Below, one piece after another: positions 49,970-60,113 of a DNA stretch of 64,000 bases. The translations under genes and the position numbers were made by a program. This stretch comes from Klebsiella sp. BIGb0138 (lineage in GTDB: Bacteria; Pseudomonadota; Gammaproteobacteria; Enterobacterales; Enterobacteriaceae): the NCBI RefSeq assembly GCF_004342285.1, contig NZ_SMCV01000008.1:124001-188000 (forward strand), in the 5' to 3' direction. Within the stretch, counting starts at the first letter, position 1; every line of letters begins with the position of its first letter. Below the pieces are notes generated by a model, which was given only the letters and a program-made list of their open reading frames with translations, had not been told where the DNA came from and ran no database searches.

Positions 49970-50409
49970 TGACAACTTCACTTGCAATGAGCCATCCGTT
50001 TGGCACCGCCGTCACCGACGCGAACCTACGCCAGACCTTCGCCCCGCTACAGCAGTGGGAAGACAAATATCGCCAGCTGATTTTACTGGGTAAACGGCTA
50101 CCGGCGCTGACGGACGAACAAAAGGCCCAGGCCCAGGAGATTGCCGGCTGCGAGAATCGCGTCTGGCTGGGATCGACCGTCGTTGAGGGTAAAATGCACT
50201 TTTTCGGCGACAGCGAAGGGCGGATCGTTCGCGGCCTGTTAGCCGTGCTGCTCACCGCGGTGGAGGGGAAAAGCCCCGCCGAACTGCTGAAAGAGGATCC
50301 CCTGACGCTGTTTGACGAGCTGGGGCTACGTTCCCAGCTCAGCGCCTCGCGCAGCCAGGGGCTGGCGGCGCTCAGCGAGGCGGTGCTTGCCGCCGCGCGC
50401 GCGGTTTAA
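49969..50409 (+). CDS. csdE: sulfur acceptor protein CsdE
   Basis: SufE-like acceptor that takes persulfide sulfur from CsdA. The 146 residues have the active Cys61 in [11 protein letters not shown] and [18 protein letters not shown]. Translationally coupled to csdA. With the convergent tcdA (CsdL) it forms the CSD sulfur transfer set used in tRNA ct6A formation. Confidence 0.95.
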   Translation: MTTSLAMSHPFGTAVTDANLRQTFAPLQQWEDKYRQLILLGKRLPALTDEQKAQAQEIAGCENRVWLGSTVVEGKMHFFGDSEGRIVRGLLAVLLTAVEGKSPAELLKEDPLTLFDELGLRSQLSASRSQGLAALSEAVLAAARAV

Positions 50410-50530
50410 TCCGGCAATATTCCCCGGCTGGCGCCAGGATCCGGGCACCGGGGAGACGAGCTGGCGCCGGGGTGAAGATGGGTGATAGCCCGATAAGGGT
50501 TTACGCCGCGATCCGCGGACAGCCCGCCCC

Positions 50531-51337
50531 TTACCCCTGACGCTCCGCCTTCGCCAGCATTTTCTTTAACGCGTGGGAGACGGCGACAAAACCAAAGGTG
50601 GCGGTTACCATCGTCGCGGCGCCAAAGCCGGAGGCGCAATCCATCCGCTTCGGGCCTTCGGCGGTGCTTTTCATCGCGCAGACGCTGCCATCAGCCTGCG
50701 GATACACCAGCGCTTCGGTCGAGAAGACGCAATCCACGCCCAGCTTACCTTTACTGTTTTTCACCACCCCGAACTGGCCTTTCAGCCTTTCACGCAGCTT
50801 CGCCGCCAGCGGGTCCTGAATGGTTTTCGCCAGATCGGCCACCTGAATCTGCGTCGGATCGATTTGCCCGCCCGCTCCGCCGGTGGTGACCAGCGGCACT
50901 TTATAACGGCGGCAATAGGCAATAAGCGCCGCCTTGGGACGCACGCTATCAATGGCGTCAATCACGTAGCTAAAGCCCGCCCCCATGTACCCGGCCACAT
51001 TCTCCGGCGTCACAAAGTCGTCAATCACCGTCACCTGGCATTCCGGGTTAATCAGGTGAATACGCTCCGCCATCACTTCCGCTTTCGCCAGCCCGACGTT
51101 GCCTCCGAGGGCATGCACCTGCCGGTTGGTGTTGGTGACGCAAACATCGTCCATATCAATAAGGGTGATCGCGCCGATACCGGTTCTTGCCAGCGCTTCG
51201 GCGGCCCAGGAACCGACGCCGCCGATACCGACGACGCAGACATGCGCGTCGGCAAAGCATTGCAGCGCTTTTTCACCATATAAACGCGCCGTACCGCCAA
51301 AACGCTGGCGCCAGGCGTCGCTGATTACAACAGACAT
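50531..51337 (-). CDS. tcdA: tRNA threonylcarbamoyladenosine dehydratase TcdA (CsdL)
   Basis: E1-like enzyme that cyclises t6A37 to ct6A in an ATP-dependent step. The 268 residues have the nucleotide-binding GIGGVGSWAAEALARTG, the DMDDVCVTNTNRQ stretch and DAIDSVRPKAALI of the ThiF/MoeB family. Convergent with csdAE, which functions with it in E. coli. Confidence 0.96.
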   Translation of the reverse strand: MSVVISDAWRQRFGGTARLYGEKALQCFADAHVCVVGIGGVGSWAAEALARTGIGAITLIDMDDVCVTNTNRQVHALGGNVGLAKAEVMAERIHLINPECQVTVIDDFVTPENVAGYMGAGFSYVIDAIDSVRPKAALIAYCRRYKVPLVTTGGAGGQIDPTQIQVADLAKTIQDPLAAKLRERLKGQFGVVKNSKGKLGVDCVFSTEALVYPQADGSVCAMKSTAEGPKRMDCASGFGAATMVTATFGFVAVSHALKKMLAKAERQG

Positions 51338-51362
51338 AAAACCTCAGAATAAAATGGGAGAA

Positions 51363-51392
51363 CCCGGATACACCGTCATCGACGGATCCGGG
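51363..51392 (-). terminator. hairpin between mltA and tcdA
   Basis: CCCGGAT/ATCCGGG outer arms and an inner CCGTC/GACGG stem with an ATC loop form a long hairpin about 70 bp past the mltA stop and 25 bp upstream of the tcdA start. T run is poor. Confidence 0.5.
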
Positions 51393-51460
51393 CAAGCTGA
51401 GCGCACGCTTTCGCCGCCCCGGTCGGCACTGTGCAACCGGGGGGCCGGGAAAGTGCCAAC

Positions 51461-52558
51461 TTACCCGCTAAAGACGTTACCCGCGCCCGGCGCATTTTTC
51501 AGCACCCACACGCGGCCATAGTGGTTATACCAACCGGCGCGATGCCCGGCATCCGCCCCGATACCCTGGTAGATATCGAAGTGCTGGCCTTTAATCGCGC
51601 CGCCAACATCCAGCGCCACCATCAGCCGCAGCTCATACTGGCCGTTAAACTTGCCGTTATTATCCAGCAGCGGGACCTCCGCCAGCAAGGTGGTGCCCGG
51701 CGGGATAATGCTGCGGTCGGAAGCCACCGAGGCGCGACCAATCAGCGGCACCGCGCTGGCGCCTTTCACCGGAGCAAAAGACTGCGGTTTAAAGAAGACA
51801 AACGACGGGTTCTGTTCCAGCAGCTCACGAACTTCGGCCTCGCTATGTTTTTCACCCCATTCGCGAATCGCCTGCATCGACATATCTTCTTTCTTCACTT
51901 CGCCGCGATCGATCAGGACTTTACCGATACTACGATATGACCAGCCGTTCTTCCCGGCATAGCTAAAGAAGTTCAGCGGCGAGCCGTCGCCAAAATCAAT
52001 ATAGCCGCTGCCCTGCACGTCCATAATGAAGTTATCCATCAGCGAGTTGCTGTAGGCCAGAATATAGTTGTCGCTCAGCGCGCCGGCATAGATGCTGGCG
52101 CGGGACGGCAGCTTACCGCGCTTCGGCGGCATGCGATAAATCGGGTACTGGAACTCGCCCTGGCGAGTATGCCGCGCCTGGATCACCGGAGTATAGTAGC
52201 CGGTGAACTGGACGTTGCCGTAGCTGTCGGCGCCCTGCATCTGCCAGGCATCAATCCCGAACTGGCTCAGCGTGCGGGTATCCCCACCGGCGCGCAGCCA
52301 CTGCTGGAGGGCGTTATAGACGTTGCTCTGGCTATTATAGAGACGCGGCGCGGCGCTCTGAATCTGTCTGACCTGCTCGGAGAAGTCGCCGGCGTTGATC
52401 GGCGAGCCGACCGCATCAGGCTGGTTAACCAGCGAAAACGGCTGGGAAAACTTCCCTTCATTATACTGTTGACCGCGATCGGTCGGTTTTGAGGAACAGG
52501 CAGCGAGCATCGCCAGCATTGCCCCTGTTGCTACATACTTTGCCCAACATCCTTTCAT
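51461..52558 (-). CDS. mltA: membrane-bound lytic murein transglycosylase A
   Basis: Outer-membrane lipoprotein that cleaves peptidoglycan glycan strands to 1,6-anhydro ends. The 365 residues begin with a lipoprotein signal with lipobox LAAC (Cys21) followed by SSKPTD. The MltA barrel shows QFTGYYTPVIQARHTRQGEF and the 3D-type domain with the catalytic aspartate region VALDVGGAIKGQHFDIYQG. Divergent from the tRNA cluster. Confidence 0.96.
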   Translation of the reverse strand: MKGCWAKYVATGAMLAMLAACSSKPTDRGQQYNEGKFSQPFSLVNQPDAVGSPINAGDFSEQVRQIQSAAPRLYNSQSNVYNALQQWLRAGGDTRTLSQFGIDAWQMQGADSYGNVQFTGYYTPVIQARHTRQGEFQYPIYRMPPKRGKLPSRASIYAGALSDNYILAYSNSLMDNFIMDVQGSGYIDFGDGSPLNFFSYAGKNGWSYRSIGKVLIDRGEVKKEDMSMQAIREWGEKHSEAEVRELLEQNPSFVFFKPQSFAPVKGASAVPLIGRASVASDRSIIPPGTTLLAEVPLLDNNGKFNGQYELRLMVALDVGGAIKGQHFDIYQGIGADAGHRAGWYNHYGRVWVLKNAPGAGNVFSG

Positions 52559-52731
52559 GGTATCTCTTCTTTTGCTGCCTGGCCCCGGTGGGTGATGAGG
52601 GAAGATAGCAAACCGCCAGGGCTATTGAAATGCACCACCGCACGACAAATACAATTTCGCTCAAAAAACAAGCTGAAAGTGATTCTTTATACACCATTTA
52701 TTACAAATTTGATGATTTTACTGAAAAAGGG

Positions 52732-52759
52732 TTGCATCAGAACGCGAGCAGAGTATAGT
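52732..52759 (+). promoter_or_regulatory. promoter of the initiator tRNA cluster
   Basis: TTGCAT (52732-52737) and TATAGT (52754-52759) with a 16-base spacer, followed by a GCGC discriminator, the arrangement of stringently controlled stable-RNA promoters. The first tRNA begins 13 bases downstream. Confidence 0.75.
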
Positions 52760-52772
52760 GCGCTTCCACGGA

Positions 52773-52849
<77 letters not shown>

Positions 52850-52899
52850 ATTAAAATCAGATAGCAGTAAACTTTACTTGATGGAAGAGTAAAGACGGA

Positions 52900-52976
<77 letters not shown>

Positions 52977-53022
52977 ATTTAAAATCTGATGCACAGTTTA
53001 CTCGATGAAGAGTAAAGACGGA

Positions 53023-53099
<77 letters not shown>

Positions 53100-53107
53100 A
53101 CACAATG

Positions 53108-53130
53108 AACACCCTGACGGGTGTTTTTTT
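53108..53130 (+). terminator. terminator of the tRNA-fMet cluster
   Basis: AACACCC/GGGTGTT stem, TGAC loop and T7 run, 9 bases after the third tRNA. Confidence 0.92.
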
Positions 53131-53271
53131 GTTTCTGCGCTCCCCTGCCGTTCCCCCCTGAGGCTGAAATCTTCTCGTCTGACAGCAAAACCATATGATT
53201 TCCCCTCGCAGCCGACAGGGCATCCTGGTGCGGAGAACGCCGGCTTCAGCGTTCGCGCGGTTTGCTCTGGC

Positions 53272-54015
53272 CTACAGCAGAGCCAGCAGAAAGATCAGTT
53301 CACCCAGTTCAATAGCCGCCCCCAGCGTATCGCCGGTCTGCCCGCCGAGGGTGCGTTTCAGCAATTGCCCAAGGATAAACATGGCCGCCATGGCGATCCC
53401 CATGGCGACCACGCCGTGCATACCCGGCAGCAGCATGGCGGCGAGGATCGCCGCCAACCCCAGCGTGACGCAGGTCTGGCGCCCGCTCACTTTGCCGATA
53501 AACACATTGCCCAGTCCCTCTTCCCGGGCGTAGCGATGGCGGTACATCAGCAGCACGGCGACGCCCCGCCCCACGGCGCAAGCGGCCGCCAGCGCAGCCA
53601 GCATCGGCGTTCCGCGCAGCGCCAGTTCGCTGACCACCAGCACTTTCGCCAGCAGAACAAAAATCAGCGCCAGCCCGCCGTGGGTTCCCAGCCTGCTGTC
53701 GCGCATGATCTCCAGCATCCGCTCCCGGCCACGGGCGGAGAATACCCCATCGCAGGTATCGGCCAGGCCATCGAGGTGAAAACCGCCGGTCAGCAGCGCC
53801 AGCGCCAGAATACAAAACAGGGCCGCGAGTGGGATACCGCACCACGCTTGCATGGCGAGAAACACCAGTCCGCTCAGTAACCCCAGCAGCGCTCCGACCA
53901 GGGGAAAAGTGACAATGCCGTGAACATACCGATCGATTTCCAGCCCCTGCGACCAGCGCGCCGGCACCGGTAAACGGCTGAGAAAAGAGAGCGTTGCCCA
54001 GAACAATTTGATCAT
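53272..54015 (-). CDS. cobS: adenosylcobinamide-GDP ribazoletransferase CobS
   Basis: Integral membrane cobalamin synthase joining AdoCbi-GDP and alpha-ribazole (phosphate). The 247 residues are highly hydrophobic with the family motifs [22 protein letters not shown] and [15 protein letters not shown] overlap with cobU. Last gene of this set; cobT, next in E. coli cobUST, is not here. Confidence 0.95.
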   Translation of the reverse strand: MIKLFWATLSFLSRLPVPARWSQGLEIDRYVHGIVTFPLVGALLGLLSGLVFLAMQAWCGIPLAALFCILALALLTGGFHLDGLADTCDGVFSARGRERMLEIMRDSRLGTHGGLALIFVLLAKVLVVSELALRGTPMLAALAAACAVGRGVAVLLMYRHRYAREEGLGNVFIGKVSGRQTCVTLGLAAILAAMLLPGMHGVVAMGIAMAAMFILGQLLKRTLGGQTGDTLGAAIELGELIFLLALL

Positions 54016-54557
54016 TTTATTTTGACTCCAATCCCGGATACCACCAGCCAGACCTCATCCGCCGCCGCAGCCAGACGCTGGTTAACCCGGCCAGCGATAT
54101 CCCGGAAATGCCGCGCAAGGCGATTTTCCGGGACAATCCCCATGCCCACCTCATTGGTGACCAGCACCACCTTTGCCGGACAACGTCGGCAGGCCGCAAT
54201 CAACGTCGCGATTTCATCGTCAATCTGCCGTTCCATTGCCGCATAATCCCAGCCGTCGGGATCGCTATCGCCCCCCAGGGCAAACAGGATATTCGTCACC
54301 AGGGTGGTAATACACTCCAGCAGGATGGCCTCCTGCGGGTCGTTGTCCGGCGTAATCAGCTGCGCGAGGTGGCGCCCGCGCTCGGCGGTACGCCAGTGCG
54401 CCGGTCGGCTATCGCGGTGATGCTGAATTCGCGCCGCCATTTCGTCGTCAACGATCTGCGAGGTGGCGAGATACAATACCCGCGGCGAACCGGCGATTAA
54501 GTCCTCGGCGTGGCGGCTTTTTCCGCTGCGGGCGCCGCCGGTAACCAGAATCAGCAT
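54012..54557 (-). CDS. cobU: adenosylcobinamide kinase / guanylyltransferase CobU
   Basis: Bifunctional enzyme that phosphorylates adenosylcobinamide and transfers GMP. The 181 residues have the P-loop [14 protein letters not shown] at the N-terminus, the guanylylated histidine region [13 protein letters not shown] and [12 protein letters not shown]. Overlaps cbiP by 7 bp and cobS by 4 bp. Confidence 0.96.
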   Translation of the reverse strand: MLILVTGGARSGKSRHAEDLIAGSPRVLYLATSQIVDDEMAARIQHHRDSRPAHWRTAERGRHLAQLITPDNDPQEAILLECITTLVTNILFALGGDSDPDGWDYAAMERQIDDEIATLIAACRRCPAKVVLVTNEVGMGIVPENRLARHFRDIAGRVNQRLAAAADEVWLVVSGIGVKIK

Positions 54558-56074
54558 GATGGCTCCTGATGCTGCTGCATGATGCGGTAGATTTTTTCGA
54601 TATCGATATGCTGACGCATGGCGGCGGCCAGCACATCAAACTGCTGCGATTTGTACCGGGCGTAGTGAACCATGACGTCCAGCGCCGGCAGCCCCTTGCG
54701 TTCACGCAGGCCGTTAACCAGCGCGCGGGTGAAATCGTCACTGTCGAACAAACCGTGCAGATAGGTGCCAAACGCCAGCCCGTCTTCCGTCATCGCCCCG
54801 TCCGCTACCGGCTGCCCGTTTTTCTCCAGCCGCATCAGCGGCTGACAATCGCCTTGCAGGGTAGTTTCACCCATATGAATTTCATAGCCACGCACTTTCA
54901 GGGCGCCAGCCCCCGCCAGCCAGCCGGGAAGCGCAGCCGACATCGTCGCCTCAACCCGGGTCGTGGTTTTATGCCGCGCAAACCGCGTCACGGTATTGAG
55001 CAGGCCCAGGCCAGCTAATTCCCCCAGCCCGGACTCCACGTCATCGCTAATCGTCTCGCCCAGCATCTGATAGCCGCCGCAGATCCCCAGCACCGGTATG
55101 CCCTGACGATGCGCCTGCAGTATGCCCTGCTCCATGCCGCTTTCCCGCAGCCATACCAGGTCGCCGAGGGTATTTTTGCTGCCAGGCAGGATAATCAGGT
55201 CGCTCGCCGCCAGATCCTGCGGATAACGAACGTAGCGCACGCGGACGTCCGGCTGCGCCGCGAGGGCGTTGAAATCGGTAAAGTTCGAGGTATGCGGCAG
55301 CTGTACGACCGCAATATCGATCTCACGCTTTGCGCTACCGGGATACTTCCCTTTCTGCAGCGCCACGCTGTCTTCATCTTCCAGATCGATCTCCAGCCAC
55401 GGCAACACGCCGAGCACGGGCACGCCGGTTAGCGCTTCGATCTGCTCAATCCCCGAGTGCAGCAGCGCCACATCGCCGCGGAATTTATTGATGATCACCC
55501 CTTTCACTCTGGCGCGTTCCTGGGGCTGGAGTAGCGCCAGCGTCCCGTAGATCGCGGCAAACACGCCGCCGCGATCGATATCGGCGACGAGAATCACCGG
55601 GCACTGCGCCATCTCCGCCATTCCCATGTTGACGATATCGCGATCGCGCAGGTTAATCTCCGCCGGGCTGCCGGCCCCCTCAAGCACCAGCACCTCATAC
55701 TCCTGCGCCAGGCTGCGGTACACCGCGAGGATCTGTTCACGCAGACGCGGTTTGTACTCGTGATAGCTCACCGCATCCATATTGCTCGCCACTTTGCCCA
55801 TCAGTACCACCTGGGCGTTGAGATCGCTGGTGGGCTTCAACAAAATGGGATTCATCCGCACATCCGGCGCGATGCCCGCCGCTTCCGCCTGAAAGATCTG
55901 CGCCCGGCCCATCTCTTTGCCATCGGCGGTAATCCCGGAGTTCAGCGCCATATTCTGCGATTTAAACGGCGCCGTTCGCAGGCCGTCTTGATAAAAAATC
56001 CGGCACAGACCGGCGACCAGTACGCTTTTGCCGACATCGGACGCCGTCCCCTGCAACATGATTGCCTGCGTCAT
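54551..56074 (-). CDS. cbiP: cobyric acid synthase CbiP
   Basis: Glutamine- and ATP-dependent amidation of adenosyl-cobyrinate a,c-diamide at four side chains. The 507 residues have the N-terminal ATPase-like domain ([16 protein letters not shown]) and the C-terminal glutaminase domain with [11 protein letters not shown] and HGLFDSDDF. 93 bp after cbiB, in the riboswitch-controlled group. Confidence 0.96.
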   Translation of the reverse strand: MTQAIMLQGTASDVGKSVLVAGLCRIFYQDGLRTAPFKSQNMALNSGITADGKEMGRAQIFQAEAAGIAPDVRMNPILLKPTSDLNAQVVLMGKVASNMDAVSYHEYKPRLREQILAVYRSLAQEYEVLVLEGAGSPAEINLRDRDIVNMGMAEMAQCPVILVADIDRGGVFAAIYGTLALLQPQERARVKGVIINKFRGDVALLHSGIEQIEALTGVPVLGVLPWLEIDLEDEDSVALQKGKYPGSAKREIDIAVVQLPHTSNFTDFNALAAQPDVRVRYVRYPQDLAASDLIILPGSKNTLGDLVWLRESGMEQGILQAHRQGIPVLGICGGYQMLGETISDDVESGLGELAGLGLLNTVTRFARHKTTTRVEATMSAALPGWLAGAGALKVRGYEIHMGETTLQGDCQPLMRLEKNGQPVADGAMTEDGLAFGTYLHGLFDSDDFTRALVNGLRERKGLPALDVMVHYARYKSQQFDVLAAAMRQHIDIEKIYRIMQQHQEPSC

Positions 56075-56167
56075 GACGCCTCCTCACTCGCGTTTGCTCG
56101 CATCTGTTTTACAGTCCCGTGTTGCTATTATCCGGCAACGGCTCTGCCGCCGCGCCAGGTTTCATCT

Positions 56168-57127
56168 TCAGGCCACGCCAGCCAGCAGATAGCGCACCAG
56201 CATAAACAGCGCCAGCGCCAGGGTCGAAGCGACCCACATCAGTCGAATCGTCCGCGGAATATCGTCTGGCGAGATGTCACGTACGGCATCGCCGATCCAC
56301 GGCTTTTCAACCCGCTCGCCGAAATAGTCGTTTGGCCCCCCCAGCCGGATGCCCAGCGCGCCGGCCACGCTGGCTTCTGACCAGGCGCAGTTGGGGCTGC
56401 TGTGATGATAACGATCGCGCCAGCCGATGCGCAGGGCGCCTGCGCCATCGTTGCGGCATAGAAACGCCGCGAGGCTCAACAGCAGCCAGCTCAGGCGCGC
56501 GGGAATAAAATTCGCCACATCGTCAAGGCGAGCGCTGACCATGCCTATCGCGCGGTATTTTTCCTGCTTATAGCCGACCATGGAGTCGAGGGTGTTAATG
56601 GCTTTATAGGCCATCGCCAGCGGTACGCCTCCCAGCAGCAGGAAGAACAGCGGCGCAATAATGCCGTCGACGGTGTTCTCCGCCACCGTCTCCACCACCG
56701 CGCGGTTAATCTGTGCAGGCTGGAGCCGCGAGGTATCGCGCCCGACAATCCAGGAGAGTTTTTCCCGACTCTGCGCCAGATCGCCCGCGCGCAGCGGACG
56801 CTCGACCTCACGCGCGGAACTCGCCAGGCAGCGGCCGGCCAGCAGCGTAAAGATTAGCCACACCTCCAGCCCCCAGCCAAGCCAGGGATGGATGCTTTCC
56901 GCCAGCCGCAGCACGCCCCAGGTGATGCCCCACGTCAGGCCAACCACGACCAGCCACAGCAGCGCCCCGCCGGCCCGCAGCGCGCCGTCGCGATGGCAGT
57001 GTCGGCGAATGATAGGTTGCACAAAGGTGATGAGTTTGCCCATCCAGCGCACCGGATGGGGCCAGTGCGGGGGATCGCCAAGCATAAAATCGAGGAGCCA
57101 CGCGGTACACCAGGCAAGCAGCGTCAT
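56168..57127 (-). CDS. cbiB: adenosylcobinamide-phosphate synthase CbiB
   Basis: Membrane protein attaching aminopropanol (phosphate) to adenosylcobyric acid. The 319 residues have several hydrophobic segments and family motifs LDFMLGDPPHWPHPVRWMG, VETVAENTVDGIIAPLFF and YKAINTLDSMVGYK. First gene behind the cobalamin riboswitch. CobD, which makes its aminopropanol-phosphate substrate, is encoded just upstream of the riboswitch. Confidence 0.95.
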   Translation of the reverse strand: MTLLAWCTAWLLDFMLGDPPHWPHPVRWMGKLITFVQPIIRRHCHRDGALRAGGALLWLVVVGLTWGITWGVLRLAESIHPWLGWGLEVWLIFTLLAGRCLASSAREVERPLRAGDLAQSREKLSWIVGRDTSRLQPAQINRAVVETVAENTVDGIIAPLFFLLLGGVPLAMAYKAINTLDSMVGYKQEKYRAIGMVSARLDDVANFIPARLSWLLLSLAAFLCRNDGAGALRIGWRDRYHHSSPNCAWSEASVAGALGIRLGGPNDYFGERVEKPWIGDAVRDISPDDIPRTIRLMWVASTLALALFMLVRYLLAGVA

Positions 57128-57291
57128 CGCCCGAGCCTCGCCTTCTGCCGGCAGGTGAGAAAAAATGCATCAAGTCTTACCGCCATACCCTGTTCCTGTT
57201 CAGGGTGGTCGGGGTGTAAAGGGGCCCCCGCCGCAATCTTTCGTCGGTACGCCTCTGAGCAACCCACTTCCCACCGAAGTTGTTGGTCATC

Positions 57292-57433
57292 ACCGACAGG
57301 CAGGTTTTCTGGCTTAGCGTCATCCTTACCCGTCCTTCCCCATCTCGCGACAGGTGGTCTTTACGGGGTCGTCAGCATCACAGCAACGGGGGCTGCGGGG
57401 GAGTCGTCACCCCCTTCCCTGGCACCTGTCGGT
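57292..57433 (-). promoter_or_regulatory. cobalamin (adenosylcobalamin) riboswitch
   Basis: On the minus strand the element starts at ACCGACAG (57433-57426), which pairs perfectly with CTGTCGGT at the end (57299-57292) as stem P1. Inside are GGTGCCAGGGAAGGGGGTGA, the CCCCCGCAGCCCCCGTTGCTGT block and, near the 3' end, GCTAAGCCAGAAAACCTGCC, all hallmarks of the B12 element. It precedes cbiB by about 165 bases, so it should lower expression of cbiB-cbiP-cobU-cobS when adenosylcobalamin is plentiful. The 57128-57291 leader holds no other gene I can support. Confidence 0.92.
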
Positions 57434-57528
57434 TGATCTCGCGAACGCCTCCCGGCTCGCTTTCGCCCTGATGGTCGATCAATCAGGCACGACATTATGC
57501 CACAGCGATGTCGCGACGGCTTGCGCAG

Positions 57529-58614
57529 TCAGAGGCGGGTAGCCAGAATATGATGTAATGCCGTAAGCAGGCGCTGGTTTTCCTGATAGCTGCGGATCGC
57601 CACGCGGAAATAACCGTCCCCCAGCCCCGGATAGTTGGCGCAGCTGCGAATTAAAATATGCTGCGCAAGCAACGCCTGCTGCAGGTCGCCCTCCGGGAGC
57701 TCGCAGCGTAAAAACAGATAGTTCGCTCGACCCGGATAGACCGTCAGGCCGCGCAGCCGGCTGAGCGCCTGATAAAAACGCCGTCCTTCCTCGGCCAGCC
57801 ATCGCCAGGTGGCCTGCTGATAGGCGCGATCCTTGAGAATAATTTCCCCGGCCAGCGCGGCAAACGCATTGACAGACCACGGCATTTGCTGCTCACGCAG
57901 CCGGGCGACGGCCTGCTCATTGCTGTTGATCAGATACCCCAGACGCAGGCCGGGAATGGCGTAGAATTTGGTCAGGGAACGCAGCACCCAGATATGCGGG
58001 TTATCATGCAGAAGGGGGATAAACCCCGGCTGGTCGGGAATAAAATCGATAAACGCTTCATCCAGGATGAGCGCAATCCCCAGCGCCTGACAGCGCGCGG
58101 CAATCGCTTCCAGCAGCGGGCGTTCCGGCAGCAAGCCGGTGGGGTTGTTGGGCGTACAGAGGAACAGACAATCCAGCTCTGGCGTCAGCGCCTGCAGCAT
58201 CCTCCCGCTCAGCTGCCAGCCCTCCTCTTCACGTAGCGCAAACTCCTCAATGGCGCACCCCGCCGCCTGCAGCGCACGGCGATACTCGGCAAAGCCGGGT
58301 TTGACAATCATCGCCCGGCGCGGCCTGAGGCCGTTAACGAGGGTGAAAATAGATTCGGTTTCGCCATTGCCAGCGAGGATCCAGGAAGCGGGAATCTGAT
58401 GATGCGCGGCCAGCGCGGCGTGCAGCTGTTGATATTCGACGTCAGGGTAGCGTTCCGCCCGCGCAAGATTGTCGATGAGCGCGCGCTTTAAGCTTTCCGG
58501 CATCCCTAAGGGATTAATATTGGCGCTAAAATCCAGCAGTTGCTCCGGGTTGATGCCCAGCAGCGCGGCGGCCTCCCGGATATTGCCGCCGTGCGCGCTC
58601 TTCAGTAGGGCCAT
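57529..58614 (-). CDS. cobD: threonine-phosphate decarboxylase CobD
   Basis: PLP enzyme decarboxylating L-threonine O-3-phosphate to (R)-1-amino-2-propanol O-2-phosphate for the cobalamin side chain. The 361 residues match Salmonella Cob[28 protein letters not shown], and PLP lysine in [17 protein letters not shown]. 17 bp after amiC on the same strand, upstream of the riboswitch, so it is not itself under that switch. Confidence 0.95.
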   Translation of the reverse strand: MALLKSAHGGNIREAAALLGINPEQLLDFSANINPLGMPESLKRALIDNLARAERYPDVEYQQLHAALAAHHQIPASWILAGNGETESIFTLVNGLRPRRAMIVKPGFAEYRRALQAAGCAIEEFALREEEGWQLSGRMLQALTPELDCLFLCTPNNPTGLLPERPLLEAIAARCQALGIALILDEAFIDFIPDQPGFIPLLHDNPHIWVLRSLTKFYAIPGLRLGYLINSNEQAVARLREQQMPWSVNAFAALAGEIILKDRAYQQATWRWLAEEGRRFYQALSRLRGLTVYPGRANYLFLRCELPEGDLQQALLAQHILIRSCANYPGLGDGYFRVAIRSYQENQRLLTALHHILATRL

Positions 58615-58631
58615 CGCCCGCTCCTGTGTGG

Positions 58632-59885
58632 TTAGCCGAGCCTTGCCAGGGTGGCGCTATCGGCAAAGTAGGCCTTAATGCCCGCCAGAATCGACTCCGC
58701 GACCTGCTGCTGGAAGGTAGCCGTTTTCAGCTTGCGCTCTTCCTCGACATTGCTGATAAACGCCGTTTCCACCAGAATCGACGGGATATCCGGCGCTTTC
58801 AGCACCGCGAAGCCCGCCTGCTCAACCTGGTTCTTATGCAGATCGTTAATCCTGCCCATTTTTTGCAGCACCGCTTTACCAAATTTCAGGCTATCGGCGA
58901 TGGTCAGCGATTGCACCATGTCGAACATTGTATGGTCGACATAGCGGTCGCCGCTCTTGCTGACGCCGCCCACCAGGTCGGAGGCGTTCTGGGTTTGCGC
59001 CAGGTATTTCGCGGCGGTACTGGTGGCGCCTTTGGTGGACAGCGCGAACACCGAAGAGCCGCGCGGCTGCCGGCTGGTGAAGGCATCGGCGTGAATCGAG
59101 ACGAACAGGTCGGCGCGCTGTTTTTGCGCCTTCGCGACGCGGACCTTCAACGGAATAAAGACATCCTCGTTGCGGGTCATGTAGGCCTTCATATTGCCCT
59201 CTTTCTCGATCAACGCCCGTAACCGGCGAGCAATCTGCAGCACCACGTCTTTCTCGCGGGTACGATATTTCCCCACCGCGCCGGAGTCTTCGCCGCCGTG
59301 ACCCGGATCGAGCATAATAACGATTGGCCGGTCGCGCCCGGCTTTGCCCGGCTTAGGGCCGCTTTCCGCCGGCGGCACCTGCCGCTCAAGATCGCCTTTG
59401 TTGTAATCTTCCAGCAGCGCCAGCAGCGGATCCTGTACATCCGTCGCCGTGGACGGGTAGAGATCCATCACCAGACGTTCTTTAAAGCCCGCCACCGGCG
59501 CGAGGGCGAAGAGCTGCGGTTTCACGTCTTGCTTGAGTTCAAATACCATGCGCACGGTTTGCGGATCAAACTGGCCGACGCGGGCGGACTTAATATAGGG
59601 ATCGTCGTCGCGGATACTGGTGCCCATGCCTTTCAGCACCGAGTTCAGATTGACCCCTTCCAGATCCACAACCAGCCGCTCCGGATTGCTTAAAGCAAAC
59701 TGCCGGTATTTCAGCACGTGATTGGATTCTAGCGTGACGCGCGTGTAGGTCGACGACGGCCAGACGCGCACGGCAACGACCTGCGCAACGGCAGCGAAAC
59801 CTACCGGACTGACGCTCATTAACCACATAGCGCCCGCCCCCTGTAAAAAGCGACGACGGCTTAACCCTGACTTGTATCCCGGCAT
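58632..59885 (-). CDS. amiC: N-acetylmuramoyl-L-alanine amidase AmiC
   Basis: Zinc amidase that splits septal peptidoglycan during cell separation, activated by NlpD. The 417 residues start at [20 protein letters not shown], with a twin-arginine signal, followed by an AMIN domain (about 35-170) and the Amidase_3 domain with [21 protein letters not shown] and [10 protein letters not shown]. The frame is open to 59960, but the ATG at 59885 gives the E. coli length and has GGGAG nearby. Confidence 0.96.
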   Translation of the reverse strand: MPGYKSGLSRRRFLQGAGAMWLMSVSPVGFAAVAQVVAVRVWPSSTYTRVTLESNHVLKYRQFALSNPERLVVDLEGVNLNSVLKGMGTSIRDDDPYIKSARVGQFDPQTVRMVFELKQDVKPQLFALAPVAGFKERLVMDLYPSTATDVQDPLLALLEDYNKGDLERQVPPAESGPKPGKAGRDRPIVIMLDPGHGGEDSGAVGKYRTREKDVVLQIARRLRALIEKEGNMKAYMTRNEDVFIPLKVRVAKAQKQRADLFVSIHADAFTSRQPRGSSVFALSTKGATSTAAKYLAQTQNASDLVGGVSKSGDRYVDHTMFDMVQSLTIADSLKFGKAVLQKMGRINDLHKNQVEQAGFAVLKAPDIPSILVETAFISNVEEERKLKTATFQQQVAESILAGIKAYFADSATLARLG

Positions 59886-60062
59886 GCCACTCCCAAGCAA
59901 TAAAGACGTATTTGAACCCAAAACGAACAGATTGACCGGAAACTTTAACGAAAGCCGCATAACCTGTCATCTATAAAAGGGTAAACAATCTTTGACAGCA
60001 CGCTTTGGGTCACAGATTTTTATCAGTTTTGCCGCAAATTTGGGCTTGCGTTTAATAGTAAA

Positions 60063-60101
60063 ACAGAATAAAAATACACTTATTACGAATAATCATGCAT
60101 T
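60063..60101 (+). promoter_or_regulatory. tandem ARG boxes of argA
   Basis: Two 18-bp ArgR-type boxes 3 bp apart, cores AGAAT-AAAA-ATACA (60065-60078) and CGAAT-AATC-ATGCA (60086-60099), as in E. coli arg operators. They end 12 bases before the argA start, so arginine-bound ArgR would block transcription. Confidence 0.8.
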
Positions 60102-60113
60102 GAGGGTTGTGTC

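Noticed and set aside
56808-57173. 121-codon frame starting upstream of cbiB
   Set aside because: Out of frame with cbiB and overlapping its conserved N-terminal half; no independent support.
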